From CBDBBY01 sp965203795 (GTDB lineage Bacteria > Pseudomonadota > Alphaproteobacteria > Rhodobacterales > Rhodobacteraceae), in assembly GCA_965203795.1 (NCBI GenBank), contig OZ241915.1, positions 2,790,001 to 2,854,000 of the forward strand: 64,000 bases of DNA, given 5' to 3'. Of this stretch, positions 9,175 through 17,627 are shown piece after piece. Below the pieces are notes generated by a model. That model made no database searches. It was not told the origin of the DNA and saw nothing but the letters and a program-made list of their open reading frames with translations. The number at the start of each line of letters is the position of its first letter. The stretch's first letter is position 1. A program made the translations under genes and the position numbers.

Positions 9175-9926
9175 ACGGCCTGAGTCCGTCCAGCCTGGAC
9201 CTCGAAGGAAGGAAGATCCTGGTTGCCGGAGCCGCGCGCGGCATCGGCAAGGCGACCGCGATCTGGATATCGAAGCTGGGGGCGAGAGTCGTGCCCGCCG
9301 ACATCAGGGACTGCTCGGCGACGGCGGAAGCTTGCGGAGGCGTCGAGCCGCAGCGGCTCGATGTTTCGGATCGGAAAGGGGTCGAAGCGGCCGTCGCCCG
9401 CTTGGACGGCACGGACGGGCCGCTCTACGGCGTCGTCAACTGCGCGGGCGTGCTGATACGAAGGCCGCTTGAGGAGACCAAGGCGGAGGAATTGGAGCTT
9501 CAGACCGCCGCGAATCAGCTCGGCGCGCTTCATCTGGCCTGCGCCGCGCACAAGGCGATGTGCGCCCGCAGCGAAGGCCGGATCGTCCTGTTCACCAGCC
9601 AAGGCGCGTTCACGGGCGGATTCATGGGATCCGTTCCGTACGCAATGAACAAGGCCGCGGTGGGCGCGCTGGTCAAATCCCTTGCCAGAACCGGCGCCCC
9701 GTACGGGGTAACGGTGAACGCCGTGGCGCCGGGGGCGGTGGACACCGAGATGCTGCACGAGGGCCTCAGCGCGGAGGATGCGGAGGAGTTCAAGCGGAAA
9801 ATACTTGTCGGGCGCTTCGCCGAGGCCGACGAGCTGGCAGGACCCGCTGCGTTCCTTCTGAGCAGCTGGGCTCGATACATCACCGGCGCAACCTTGCACG
9901 TGAATGGCGGGCAGCTGATGGTTTGA
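9168..9926 (+). CDS. SDR family oxidoreductase
   Basis: 252-residue SDR with GAARGIG at 21-27, an Asp at about 45 (PADIRD) suggesting NAD, NCAG at about 91-94, Ser144, Tyr158 and Lys162 (YAMNK), and a standard ending TLHVNGGQLMV. The start is GTG at 9168 or 9171. GGAGGAG at 9152-9158 is at good distance and the start overlaps the end of the previous SDR. Two adjacent coupled SDRs suggest consecutive oxidations, for example sugar to lactone and then a keto-acid step, but the substrates are not shown by the sequence. Confidence 0.9.
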   Translation: MVNGLSPSSLDLEGRKILVAGAARGIGKATAIWISKLGARVVPADIRDCSATAEACGGVEPQRLDVSDRKGVEAAVARLDGTDGPLYGVVNCAGVLIRRPLEETKAEELELQTAANQLGALHLACAAHKAMCARSEGRIVLFTSQGAFTGGFMGSVPYAMNKAAVGALVKSLARTGAPYGVTVNAVAPGAVDTEMLHEGLSAEDAEEFKRKILVGRFAEADELAGPAAFLLSSWARYITGATLHVNGGQLMV

Positions 9927-9991
9927 CGGCGCGCTTGGCAACAGGCAGCAAGACTGCGGGGGACGCAGGCGCGGCATCAAGGAGGGCATGC

Positions 9992-11041
9992 ATGGCAACA
10001 GCGAGAATCGCGCTCATCGGCGCCGGTTGGTGGGGCGTCGAGGTGTATCTGCCCGCGATGCTGGAGCATCCGGATATCCAAGTTGCCGGCGTGTGCCGCC
10101 GGAACAAGGAGGCGCTCGCGCGGATACTGGCGAAATACCCTGCTCTTTCCGGCTACGCCGATTACCGGGAAATGCTCGAACAGGAACGGCCAGACGCCGC
10201 GGTCGTTACATCCCCGCACACGGCCCACTACGAGCACGGCATGGCGGCGCTGGAAGCCGGATGCCACGTGCTGATCGACAAGCCGATGGCGACCAGCGCG
10301 AATGACGCGAGGAAGCTCAAGCGACTCGCCGATGACCGCGGCCTCGAAATCCTCATCCCGTACGGCTGGAACTACAAGGAGTTCGCGACGACCGCCTCCC
10401 GCCTGATCGCCAACGGGCGAGTCGGCGAGGTGCGCCACGCCACCTGCAACATGGCAACGTTCACCTTCGACCTGTTCAGCGGGCGCGGCCTCAAGGAGGC
10501 GGAGTCCCACATGTTCCAGCCGAACCGCTCCACCTGGGCCGACCCCGAGAACGCCGGCGGCTACGGCTGGGGGCAGCTCAGCCACGCGCTCGGTCTCCTG
10601 TTCCGTCTCGTGGACATGGCGCCCAAGGAGGTCTACGCGCTTGGCGGCAAATCGGAAGTCGGCGTGGATCTGACCGACGCCGCGGTACTTTCGTTCGCCA
10701 ACGGCGCTACGGCGAGCGTGTCGGGCAGCGCGCTCGTGCCCAAGCACTGCTCCTACCAGATGGATGTGCGCGTCTACGGCACGGAGGGCATGCTGCTAAT
10801 CGACATGGAAAGGACCCGCATGGAATTGCGCCGCCTGGACAAGGACGATGTGGTTCTGGATCTGGGACCGGACGCCGGGCAGTACGCGGCGGTCGAGCCC
10901 ATCAGCAGGCTGGCGGAGGTATGCCTCGGGAAGGCCGAGACGATCGAGGCTAACGGAACGGTCGGAATGCGGGCGGTCGAGGTCCTCGACGCGATGTACC
11001 GCTCCTTCAGGTCCGGCAAGCCGGAGGCCGTCGCGCAATGA
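9992..11041 (+). CDS. Gfo/Idh/MocA family oxidoreductase
   Basis: 349-residue NAD(P)-dependent sugar or inositol dehydrogenase. The N-terminal Rossmann fold carries GAGWWG at 10-15. The EKP-type motif appears as LIDKPMA at about 95-101, with Asp in place of the usual Glu. The C-terminal alpha/beta domain contains YGWGQLSHALGLL, where Gfo/Idh enzymes carry their catalytic His (about residue 200). AAGGAGGG sits just upstream of the ATG at 9992. The stop overlaps the next start as ATGA, so it is coupled to the decarboxylase-like gene. Confidence 0.9.
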   Translation: MATARIALIGAGWWGVEVYLPAMLEHPDIQVAGVCRRNKEALARILAKYPALSGYADYREMLEQERPDAAVVTSPHTAHYEHGMAALEAGCHVLIDKPMATSANDARKLKRLADDRGLEILIPYGWNYKEFATTASRLIANGRVGEVRHATCNMATFTFDLFSGRGLKEAESHMFQPNRSTWADPENAGGYGWGQLSHALGLLFRLVDMAPKEVYALGGKSEVGVDLTDAAVLSFANGATASVSGSALVPKHCSYQMDVRVYGTEGMLLIDMERTRMELRRLDKDDVVLDLGPDAGQYAAVEPISRLAEVCLGKAETIEANGTVGMRAVEVLDAMYRSFRSGKPEAVAQ

Positions 11042-11817
11042 AGTGGGCGACCACCCGCAAAGACATCGTCAGGCCGGGGTTTTCGACTCCGCTTGACGCG
11101 CCGCTGGTGCCGGAGTTCCCGGTTCCGTTCAGGGACGTGTCGATCCTCACGCTCGTCTACCGGACCAGCCCGGAAGCCATTGCCAAGCTGCTGCCCGAAC
11201 CACTGCTGCCCACAGGCGACGAGGTCATGATCCACATCTACCGCATGGGCGATCCGTCCTGGCTGGGGCCGTACAGCGAGTCCAACGTGATGTTCGGAGC
11301 AAAGCTTCCGGGCCGAGCGGCGGGTTCGTATTCGCCCTATCTGTTCCTCCAGTCGGACATCGGCGTCTCGCACGGGCGCGAAGTGCATGGGCAGCCCAAG
11401 AAGCACGGCCTGCCGCGCGTGGAGTTCCGCGGCGATCTGATAGTCGGGACCGTCGAACGGAACGGGATCGACATCGTAACCGGCACGATGCCGTACAAGC
11501 AGCGCCGGGCCGACATTGCGGAGCTGTCCTCGATCTTCCCGTTCGCAACCAACATCAACCTGAAGGCGGTGGACCATATCGACGGAACGCCCGCGATCAG
11601 GCAGCTGACCTCGCGCACGCTGTCAGAGGTCCGGGTGAGCGAATGCTGGCGGGGACCTTGCACGGTCGAGCTGCGGCCGAACGCGCAGGCGCCGGTCCAC
11701 AGGCTGCCCGTCCGCAAGATGCTCGACGGATTCTACTGGACAGCGGAATTCGAACTGGCGCCCGGAAAAGTGCTGTTGGACTACTTGAACGAAGATCGGG
11801 CCGGCGCCGGAACATGA
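11038..11817 (+). CDS. Acetoacetate decarboxylase family protein
   Basis: 259 residues, the usual length for the ADC superfamily. The catalytic Lys-Lys pair of acetoacetate decarboxylase is preserved as HGQPKKHGLPR with Lys121-Lys122, preceded by GREV, and the barrel strands around SYSPYLFLQSD match the family. True ADC makes acetone and CO2 from acetoacetate by Schiff-base chemistry. Relatives in sugar or aromatic loci act on other keto-acids or as aldolase-dehydratases, so a beta-keto acid from sugar breakdown is the likelier substrate here. Starts inside the previous gene's stop (ATGA). Confidence 0.88.
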   Translation: MKWATTRKDIVRPGFSTPLDAPLVPEFPVPFRDVSILTLVYRTSPEAIAKLLPEPLLPTGDEVMIHIYRMGDPSWLGPYSESNVMFGAKLPGRAAGSYSPYLFLQSDIGVSHGREVHGQPKKHGLPRVEFRGDLIVGTVERNGIDIVTGTMPYKQRRADIAELSSIFPFATNINLKAVDHIDGTPAIRQLTSRTLSEVRVSECWRGPCTVELRPNAQAPVHRLPVRKMLDGFYWTAEFELAPGKVLLDYLNEDRAGAGT

Positions 11818-11908
11818 CAAGCCGCAGACGCTTTCGATCCCCCGCCGCCAACGGCGGCCGCGCGCCGGGCAGATGTTTCCGCTCCCGCCGCACCGCGGGC
11901 AGCCAGCG

Positions 11909-13048
11909 ATGAGCAAGGGCGCACGCATCCGGTCCGTCGAGGCGCATCCGATATCGTACCGCGAGCCAACGGATCACAACCGCTTCCGTTCCGTTTGCCT
12001 GGTCAAAATCACATGCGAAGACGGCCTGGCGGGATGGGGCGAGTGCAGCACGTTCTTTCCGGAGGCAACGCTGGCAGCAGCCAGAATTGTCGAAGGGATG
12101 GCCGAGATCGCGGTTGGACGGAGCGCACTGGAGAACGAGGCCGTCTGGCACAAGCTCAAGGCTCACTCCTGGTGGTACGGCACGGGCGCGGGAATCGCGT
12201 CCTTCGCGATCTCCGGCATCGACATCGCGCTCTGGGACCTGAAGGGAAAGCTGCTCGGGGCAAGCCTGCTGGATCTGCTCGGCGGGCCGGTCCAGGACGA
12301 GCTTCCTGCAATCGCCAGCCTTCATGGCACCCGTCCCGACATCGGAGACATGGCGGAGGAGATCGCGGCGCACACCGCGACAGGGCTGCATGGTGCGAAG
12401 GTCGGTTTCGGAAAGCACGGCGACGCGAACCTTGGATTCCGCCATGACCGCGACATCGAGTTCGCCGAAAGGGTCTTGGACGCGATGGGTCCCGGTAAGG
12501 ACCTGATGATCGACCTCGGCGTCAGGAACTTCTGGGATGTGCCTACAGCGATACGCCGCGCCCGCGCGTTCGAGGAGCTGGGCGTGGCCTGGCTCGAGGA
12601 GCCGCTCGGCCACGACGACCCGGAGGGCTACGCCGCCCTCAGGGCCGCGACGGGCATCCGAATCGCCTATGGCGAGCGGGAGTGGAACGACCGCGGCGTG
12701 AAGAGAATCGTCGACTCGGGCACCGTCGACGTTGTCGGGCTGGACCCCGGCAGGGTCGAAGGGATCACGGGCTTCCGCAAATCCGCCGAGATTTGCGCAC
12801 TGTCCCGCAGGCAGGCGAACGCGCATAATTTCTCGACCGTAATCGTTGGAGCCGCGAGCCAAGCGCTCAGCTTCGCCTGCCCCGCGTGCCGACTGCTCGA
12901 ACTCCAGCCGGCATACGGCCCGGCCCAAGAGGACCTTGCCGACCGACCCGTCAGGCACGTTAACGGGTTCGTCGAGCGGCCGTCCGGCCCTGGACTAGGC
13001 ATCGAGATCGACGAGGATGTTGTTCGGAAGATGAAACTTGCCAGCTGA
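11909..13048 (+). CDS. Enolase-superfamily dehydratase/racemase
   Basis: 379-residue member of the mandelate racemase/muconate lactonising group: capping domain about 1-130, then a barrel. Predicted Mg ligands are Asp202 (MIDLG), Glu230 (LEEP) and Glu256 (YGEREW), with a base His at about 306 (NAHN). The second-strand KxK is altered to GAKVGFGK: the first Lys is kept at 164 but the position two later is Gly. The reaction is probably acid-sugar dehydration or a related step. Start ATG at 11909, 90 bases after the decarboxylase-like gene, without a strong ribosome site. Confidence 0.85.
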   Translation: MSKGARIRSVEAHPISYREPTDHNRFRSVCLVKITCEDGLAGWGECSTFFPEATLAAARIVEGMAEIAVGRSALENEAVWHKLKAHSWWYGTGAGIASFAISGIDIALWDLKGKLLGASLLDLLGGPVQDELPAIASLHGTRPDIGDMAEEIAAHTATGLHGAKVGFGKHGDANLGFRHDRDIEFAERVLDAMGPGKDLMIDLGVRNFWDVPTAIRRARAFEELGVAWLEEPLGHDDPEGYAALRAATGIRIAYGEREWNDRGVKRIVDSGTVDVVGLDPGRVEGITGFRKSAEICALSRRQANAHNFSTVIVGAASQALSFACPACRLLELQPAYGPAQEDLADRPVRHVNGFVERPSGPGLGIEIDEDVVRKMKLAS

Positions 13049-13497
13049 AGGCGAAACGCAGCGCATTCACCGTGCTCTTGCACGCAAGGGCTGCGCAACA
13101 GCGGATCGAACGAAAAGGGTTGCAGTCACACCGGCGATGGCGGTGCGCTCGCGCCATCTGTCGTGTGCGCAGTCTCATCACTCGATTGGTCACGAGGCCG
13201 GAGACCGGGCCCGTGCGCGGCACCATCGCACCCGCGCACCGTATGCAGGAAATGCGACAAATTGGTGTCAACTTTCGTAGAATCAGCTCTTGGGGCAAGC
13301 GGGACCATGGCGTGGCAGAAGCAATTCAGCTAAATGCCTCGGATGGTCGAAGCCGAGCCTGATCGATCGACCGCGGGTCGCGGTTGGAGCCCACTCTTGA
13401 AGCGGGCTCATCGCGCAGTGAGCATCGTGGCTGCGCACGGTGGTTTGCAGCCAGAACTGCCCGTTGAGCCGTCATACAAAACTTTCGAAAGGCACGC
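13049..13497. other. Intergenic gap before the motor-like cassette
   Basis: About 450 bases with no convincing gene on either strand. This is where the base composition drops from the GC-rich catabolic genes to the more AT-containing cassette. The cassette's promoter should lie in this gap, but I cannot pick out a clear -35/-10 pair. Confidence 0.4.
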
Positions 13498-14937
13498 GTG
13501 ATGGCAAGGAAGAAGAAAAGATCCTCCAAGGATGCACAGGAAGGCTCGGCATGGTTCAATTCCCGAACGGGCGAGTTCACTGATCCGGACTACAAGGCTT
13601 GGGCCGAGGAGAACCTGATTGAGCAGCGGGGTGCCGACGACGGCCGAGAAGGGTTTCCGCCTGCGGACCAAGGCACGATGGACCGAACCCACATTGAAAT
13701 TGAAAGCTATGTGTCCGACATGGCGACAGAATGCCGACGGGAGGTATCACAATATCTAGCAGACCTGATGGGGTCCATCAACTCGGTACACGACGAGACC
13801 GGCCTACAAATCCTTACGGGTCGTGCAAAAGGAATAGCCGACGACGCCAAAGGCGCTTACCAAAATCTAGTGGACCAAAGCACGGCGGAATTGAAGCCAG
13901 TGCTTGAGGAGTATCGGAAGCAAGAGGCGGGTTTAGCCGAGTTCAAGCGAAATAACAATATTGGACCGCGAGCTGCCGACGATTCAAAGAGCCGGGAGGC
14001 ATGGCTTTGGATTGCAGCAATCTTTGTCGTCGAGTGTTTAGTTAATGCATTTGTCCTTCGAGACGTTGTGCCAGCCGGCACAGCAGGTGCACTGTCGATG
14101 ACGCTGGTCATTACTGCCGTAAATGTTTTTTTTGGTGCGTTGTTCATCGGCGAAGGTTGGCGCAGCAAAAACTCCATACAAGGGAACACAAGGGTACGGG
14201 GCTATGTCCAAGTGTTTTTTTTCAGCTTGCTGCTGATTGCATTCAACATTCTCGTCGGCCACGGGCGCGATGCAATGCAGCGGCTTGAAGCGGAATTGCG
14301 CAGTGGCGGAACAATTGAGGCGTTCACTAGTGTTGGAATAAACGCTTGGCAACAATTCCTCACGGATCCTTTCGGTTTTGAATCGTTCACGGCACCCCTG
14401 CTCATGGTAGCTGGCTTTCTTTCCTTCGCAGTGGCAAGCTGGAAAGGCTACGAACGCGATGACCCGTATCCGGGATACGGGAGGATAAGCCGCAGGACGG
14501 AACTGGCGCGCACGGATTACCTGGACCAGCGAGAAGAACGAACGGAGGATCTGAAAAAGATCCACGCTAATGCGTTGAAGAATTTGGATGAGCTCGTTAA
14601 CGAGGCACTCTTCAAACGAGACGAGTACGACGAACTGCGTGAGCGCGGACGCATCACAATCGAAGGGCTGAAGATGCAAATGCAGCACCTTGGAGGGATT
14701 CTGCGCGAACTGGTCCAGATTTACAGGGATGCCAATGTCAAGGCACGCGATAGCAAGGAGGCTCCGGAATACTTCTCCAAGGATTTAACCCTCAGGCCGG
14801 ATCTGCTGGTGCCACCGGAGTTTTCGCCACCGGAGCGACCGACGGTCGGCGTCCTAGCAGACGCCGTTGCAGAACAAAAGTCATCACTGCAGAAGCAGTA
14901 CGATCACCTGCTTACTGCAACGTTCCCGAAGGAATAG
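13498..14937 (+). CDS. Four-helix membrane protein with coiled-coil arms (cassette gene 1)
   Basis: 479 residues if GTG 13498 is used, 478 from ATG 13501; AAAGG at 13488-13492 serves either. Residues 1-165 are soluble, charged and helix-rich (RTHIEIESYVSD, then RKQEAGLAEFKR). Four hydrophobic segments lie at about 167-186, 196-215, 235-253 and 297-314. A basic, glutamate-rich C-terminal helical region (about 335-440) ends in a Pro-rich linker and a short helix. I recognise no named family. First gene of a four-gene co-directional cassette, 11 bases before gene 2. Codon use is less GC-rich than in the catabolic genes on both sides. A scaffold or sensor for the stator-like pair encoded by genes 3 and 4 is my inference. 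Confidence 0.75.
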   Translation: MMARKKKRSSKDAQEGSAWFNSRTGEFTDPDYKAWAEENLIEQRGADDGREGFPPADQGTMDRTHIEIESYVSDMATECRREVSQYLADLMGSINSVHDETGLQILTGRAKGIADDAKGAYQNLVDQSTAELKPVLEEYRKQEAGLAEFKRNNNIGPRAADDSKSREAWLWIAAIFVVECLVNAFVLRDVVPAGTAGALSMTLVITAVNVFFGALFIGEGWRSKNSIQGNTRVRGYVQVFFFSLLLIAFNILVGHGRDAMQRLEAELRSGGTIEAFTSVGINAWQQFLTDPFGFESFTAPLLMVAGFLSFAVASWKGYERDDPYPGYGRISRRTELARTDYLDQREERTEDLKKIHANALKNLDELVNEALFKRDEYDELRERGRITIEGLKMQMQHLGGILRELVQIYRDANVKARDSKEAPEYFSKDLTLRPDLLVPPEFSPPERPTVGVLADAVAEQKSSLQKQYDHLLTATFPKE

Positions 14938-14948
14938 GAATTGCGGCC

Positions 14949-15782
14949 GTGACTCGACGAAGACGGTTAGGGCGTCCCCGCGGTCGCCCGAAGTGGCCGG
15001 CAAGATTCGTGCTGGCTTGGTGTGGAATTGGCGTTGTCGGGTTGGGTTTATTTGCATTCGCATTTCTGGGAGCGCCCGAGCGGCTCGACAGCAATCTATG
15101 TCCCGAATCGGGAGCAATAAGCGAAACGGTGGTGCTCGTAGACCCAAGCTCACAGCTAACGACTAAGCATGAAAGCGAGCTGGATCGACTGATTCGCGAA
15201 TTCAAAAACCAGGATAGTCGTGTGCACATTCCGCCTAAAGGGCGGCTTACAGCCTACCATCTGCCTGATGTCGGCGAAGGGCCGATTTCGGCTGTAGCTA
15301 CGGTATGCAACCCTGGAACCAATCCGGATGATCGCCGATGGATCGACGATCTAACGCAGGGACAGCTTATTGCGTTGAGCAGATGGCGGCAGTTTGAGCG
15401 CGAACTTAAGCCCCTTTTCCCAGAACAGTCGGATGAGGAGCATTTGAAATCGCCTATTCTGGAAACAATCTCAGTTATCGTTCCTCGGCACATTGGACAC
15501 TTGAGTGGGAATCATTCGCGACGTCTGCATTTGGTGATTTGGTCAGACTTGCTGCAAAACACCGACCACTTAAGCCAGTACGGAGCCTATCCTGATCCTG
15601 ACCAGTTCATGAGTGACGGAGCATTCAGGCATCTCAAAACCGATCTCAGGGGAACGGACGTTTCAATTTTTAGGCTGGAGCGACCCAATCACGAGCAACT
15701 TCAGGACGCCGCGCACTACCGCTGGTGGCGTGAGGTTCTATCAGCCATGGGCGGGCGAATTCTTCGGCAAGAGTCGATATGA
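14949..15782 (+). CDS. Membrane-anchored protein, VWA-like fold possible (cassette gene 2)
   Basis: 277 residues from a GTG start. An Arg-rich N-terminus (MTRRRRLGRPRGRPK) precedes one transmembrane helix at about 20-42, so the remaining 235 residues should be periplasmic. The segment ETVVLVDPSSQLT followed by KHESELDRLIREF resembles the first strand and metal-site loop of a von Willebrand A domain (DxSxS-like, here D-P-S-S). LHLVIWSDLLQN resembles a later strand with an Asp loop. Two Cys in the first half could form a disulphide. The fold call is tentative. The stop overlaps the start of gene 3 (ATGA), giving tight coupling to the MotA/ZorA-like subunit. Confidence 0.7.
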   Translation: MTRRRRLGRPRGRPKWPARFVLAWCGIGVVGLGLFAFAFLGAPERLDSNLCPESGAISETVVLVDPSSQLTTKHESELDRLIREFKNQDSRVHIPPKGRLTAYHLPDVGEGPISAVATVCNPGTNPDDRRWIDDLTQGQLIALSRWRQFERELKPLFPEQSDEEHLKSPILETISVIVPRHIGHLSGNHSRRLHLVIWSDLLQNTDHLSQYGAYPDPDQFMSDGAFRHLKTDLRGTDVSIFRLERPNHEQLQDAAHYRWWREVLSAMGGRILRQESI

Positions 15783-17563
15783 ACCCTAAAGCACAAATTG
15801 AATTGTTTGTCCCTCTGGTTCTGGCGTTCACCGTGGGAGTGCTGCTTATGATAGCGGCGTACCATCCCAACATCGACATGCTCAAGGGCAAGTGGAGCGC
15901 AGCAGTGATCGCCGCACTAGTGATTTCCGCGGTGGGACTATGGTTCATTCTTGCAAAACGCGACATTGTCGACATGGAGAAAGCAGGGGACGGGTGCTAC
16001 TACTTGGGCCTGATATTCACGCTGTTATCTCTGATTGTCGTTCTGGCTGGGTTTGGCGAAGATTTTGCCGGAGCGACAGCGGACCAGCGTACAGAGGATG
16101 TGATTTCCAAGTTCGGCGTGGCGCTAAGCAGCACGCTTGCTGGCGTGATCTTTCGAGTTGCTTTGCAGAGTTTCGCAACTGACGACGAAATTGGAACCGG
16201 GCCGCTGACGCCTGAAAGCGCACAGACCTTGTATGGCAACTCTCTTGCCCATGCGACCCGGCGAACGCTGCGTGAGATGCGAACCGCGGAAGAGAGCTTC
16301 TCCCGGCTGGCTCGAAGCGCACGACGCCGAGTTGAATTGATGGAGGCTCGCATTTCGAAACCCGGGCAGCACGCCGGAGTGGCCGCCTCGGAGGCATTCG
16401 AGCGGATGGCGGAAAGCATTCAGAAGGTTGAGCGATCAGTCCTGCAAATGCAAAAGCAGACCGAAGAGCACGCACGGCAGATTCAAAGCGTTAGGGCTGA
16501 AGCAAAGTCGCTAACCGAATTTACACGGAACACAACTGAGGAGGTTGCGAAGCATGCAAGCGCGACGCAGTCGGCGACAAATGATCTACGGGATTCGATG
16601 GCGAAATTCAGCGCAAATGCTGCAAGCGCGGCAAAGATCATAAAAGATGTCGGAATGGAAACAGAGGCGACTGTTCGTGCAAGCAAACATTCGGTCCAAG
16701 TGCTGGAAACCACGGCAACGAACGCTAGAGAGGTTTTAGCTGAGACGGAATCCGGCATTCGAGCGGCAACTGAAGATCTGAAGGGCATTGGCGAAGAGAC
16801 GGCGGCTGCCGTCACCAAAACGCACGCCGCCACAGCCAAATCACTGGAGTACGCGGCATCGAACGCAAGACAAGAGTTGAAGGATCTGCATGCCGACATT
16901 CAATCGGTTGCCGACCAACTAAAGGAATCCGGGATGGAGACAACGACGGCGGTCCGCGGTACCGGTCAAGCGGCTTTGGAGCTCAAAGACGCGGCATCTA
17001 TTGCACGAACGGAGATTAAGGAACTTGGCGCAGAAATCAGATTGTCGGCGGACAATCTCAAAGAGGCCGGAAAAAACACCGCAGCAGCTATCGCTGTAGC
17101 TCAAACGGAAGCCGCAAAGACAGTTGATGACACGATTTCGAATGCCAAGTGGGAGACAAGGGAACTGGAATCTGAAATCAATTCGGTGACAGAAGGCATC
17201 AAGGCGGCCAGCCAGGAAGCGGTCGCTGCAGTTCGCGGAACCGCCCATGCTGTCCAAGCGCTCACGGACGCAGCATTGAAAACGAACAGCGAAGCAAAAG
17301 AAATGAAAGCCGATGCTCAAAGAACCACCGACAACCTGAAGGAAGCCGGAAGGGAAGTGTCGAAAGCAATTGCCGCAGCGAAAGACGACGCCATTAAGTC
17401 AATCGGAGACGCAGTGACTAAGGCAAAGAGGGCGTCGTCTAAGGCAGCAGCGAAGGGCGGAACTTCAGACATTTTCAAAACTGCTGCTCAAAGCAACGCT
17501 TCGGTTGAATCTGGTACCACCGAAAAGTCGGCGAGGTGGCCATGGCCCAAGGTAAAAAAATGA
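15779..17563 (+). CDS. MotA/ExbB/ZorA-like stator subunit with long repeat tail (cassette gene 3)
   Basis: 594 residues. Four hydrophobic helices lie at about 10-28, 41-58, 74-93 and 109-130. The last two carry the small-residue and Thr/Ser pattern of MotA/TolQ/ExbB channels (YYLGLIFTLLSLIVV, then KFGVALSSTLAGVIFRV). A long cytoplasmic Ala/Glu/Lys-rich tail follows (about 150-560), containing about five tandem repeats of roughly 46 residues that end in motifs such as DNLKEAGKNTAAAI and DNLKEAGREVSKAI. A MotA-like membrane unit with a long helical tail is the layout known for ZorA of the Zorya defence system, but no ZorC, ZorD or ZorE follows. The C-terminus is basic (WPWPKVKK). Probably assembles with gene 4 as an ion-driven stator. 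Confidence 0.75.
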   Translation: MNPKAQIELFVPLVLAFTVGVLLMIAAYHPNIDMLKGKWSAAVIAALVISAVGLWFILAKRDIVDMEKAGDGCYYLGLIFTLLSLIVVLAGFGEDFAGATADQRTEDVISKFGVALSSTLAGVIFRVALQSFATDDEIGTGPLTPESAQTLYGNSLAHATRRTLREMRTAEESFSRLARSARRRVELMEARISKPGQHAGVAASEAFERMAESIQKVERSVLQMQKQTEEHARQIQSVRAEAKSLTEFTRNTTEEVAKHASATQSATNDLRDSMAKFSANAASAAKIIKDVGMETEATVRASKHSVQVLETTATNAREVLAETESGIRAATEDLKGIGEETAAAVTKTHAATAKSLEYAASNARQELKDLHADIQSVADQLKESGMETTTAVRGTGQAALELKDAASIARTEIKELGAEIRLSADNLKEAGKNTAAAIAVAQTEAAKTVDDTISNAKWETRELESEINSVTEGIKAASQEAVAAVRGTAHAVQALTDAALKTNSEAKEMKADAQRTTDNLKEAGREVSKAIAAAKDDAIKSIGDAVTKAKRASSKAAAKGGTSDIFKTAAQSNASVESGTTEKSARWPWPKVKK

Positions 17564-17627
17564 GACGGATTCGAACGCAGCTTTTGATACTGCCCTCCGG
17601 GGACACGGTCGGTTAAGGAAGTAAGCA

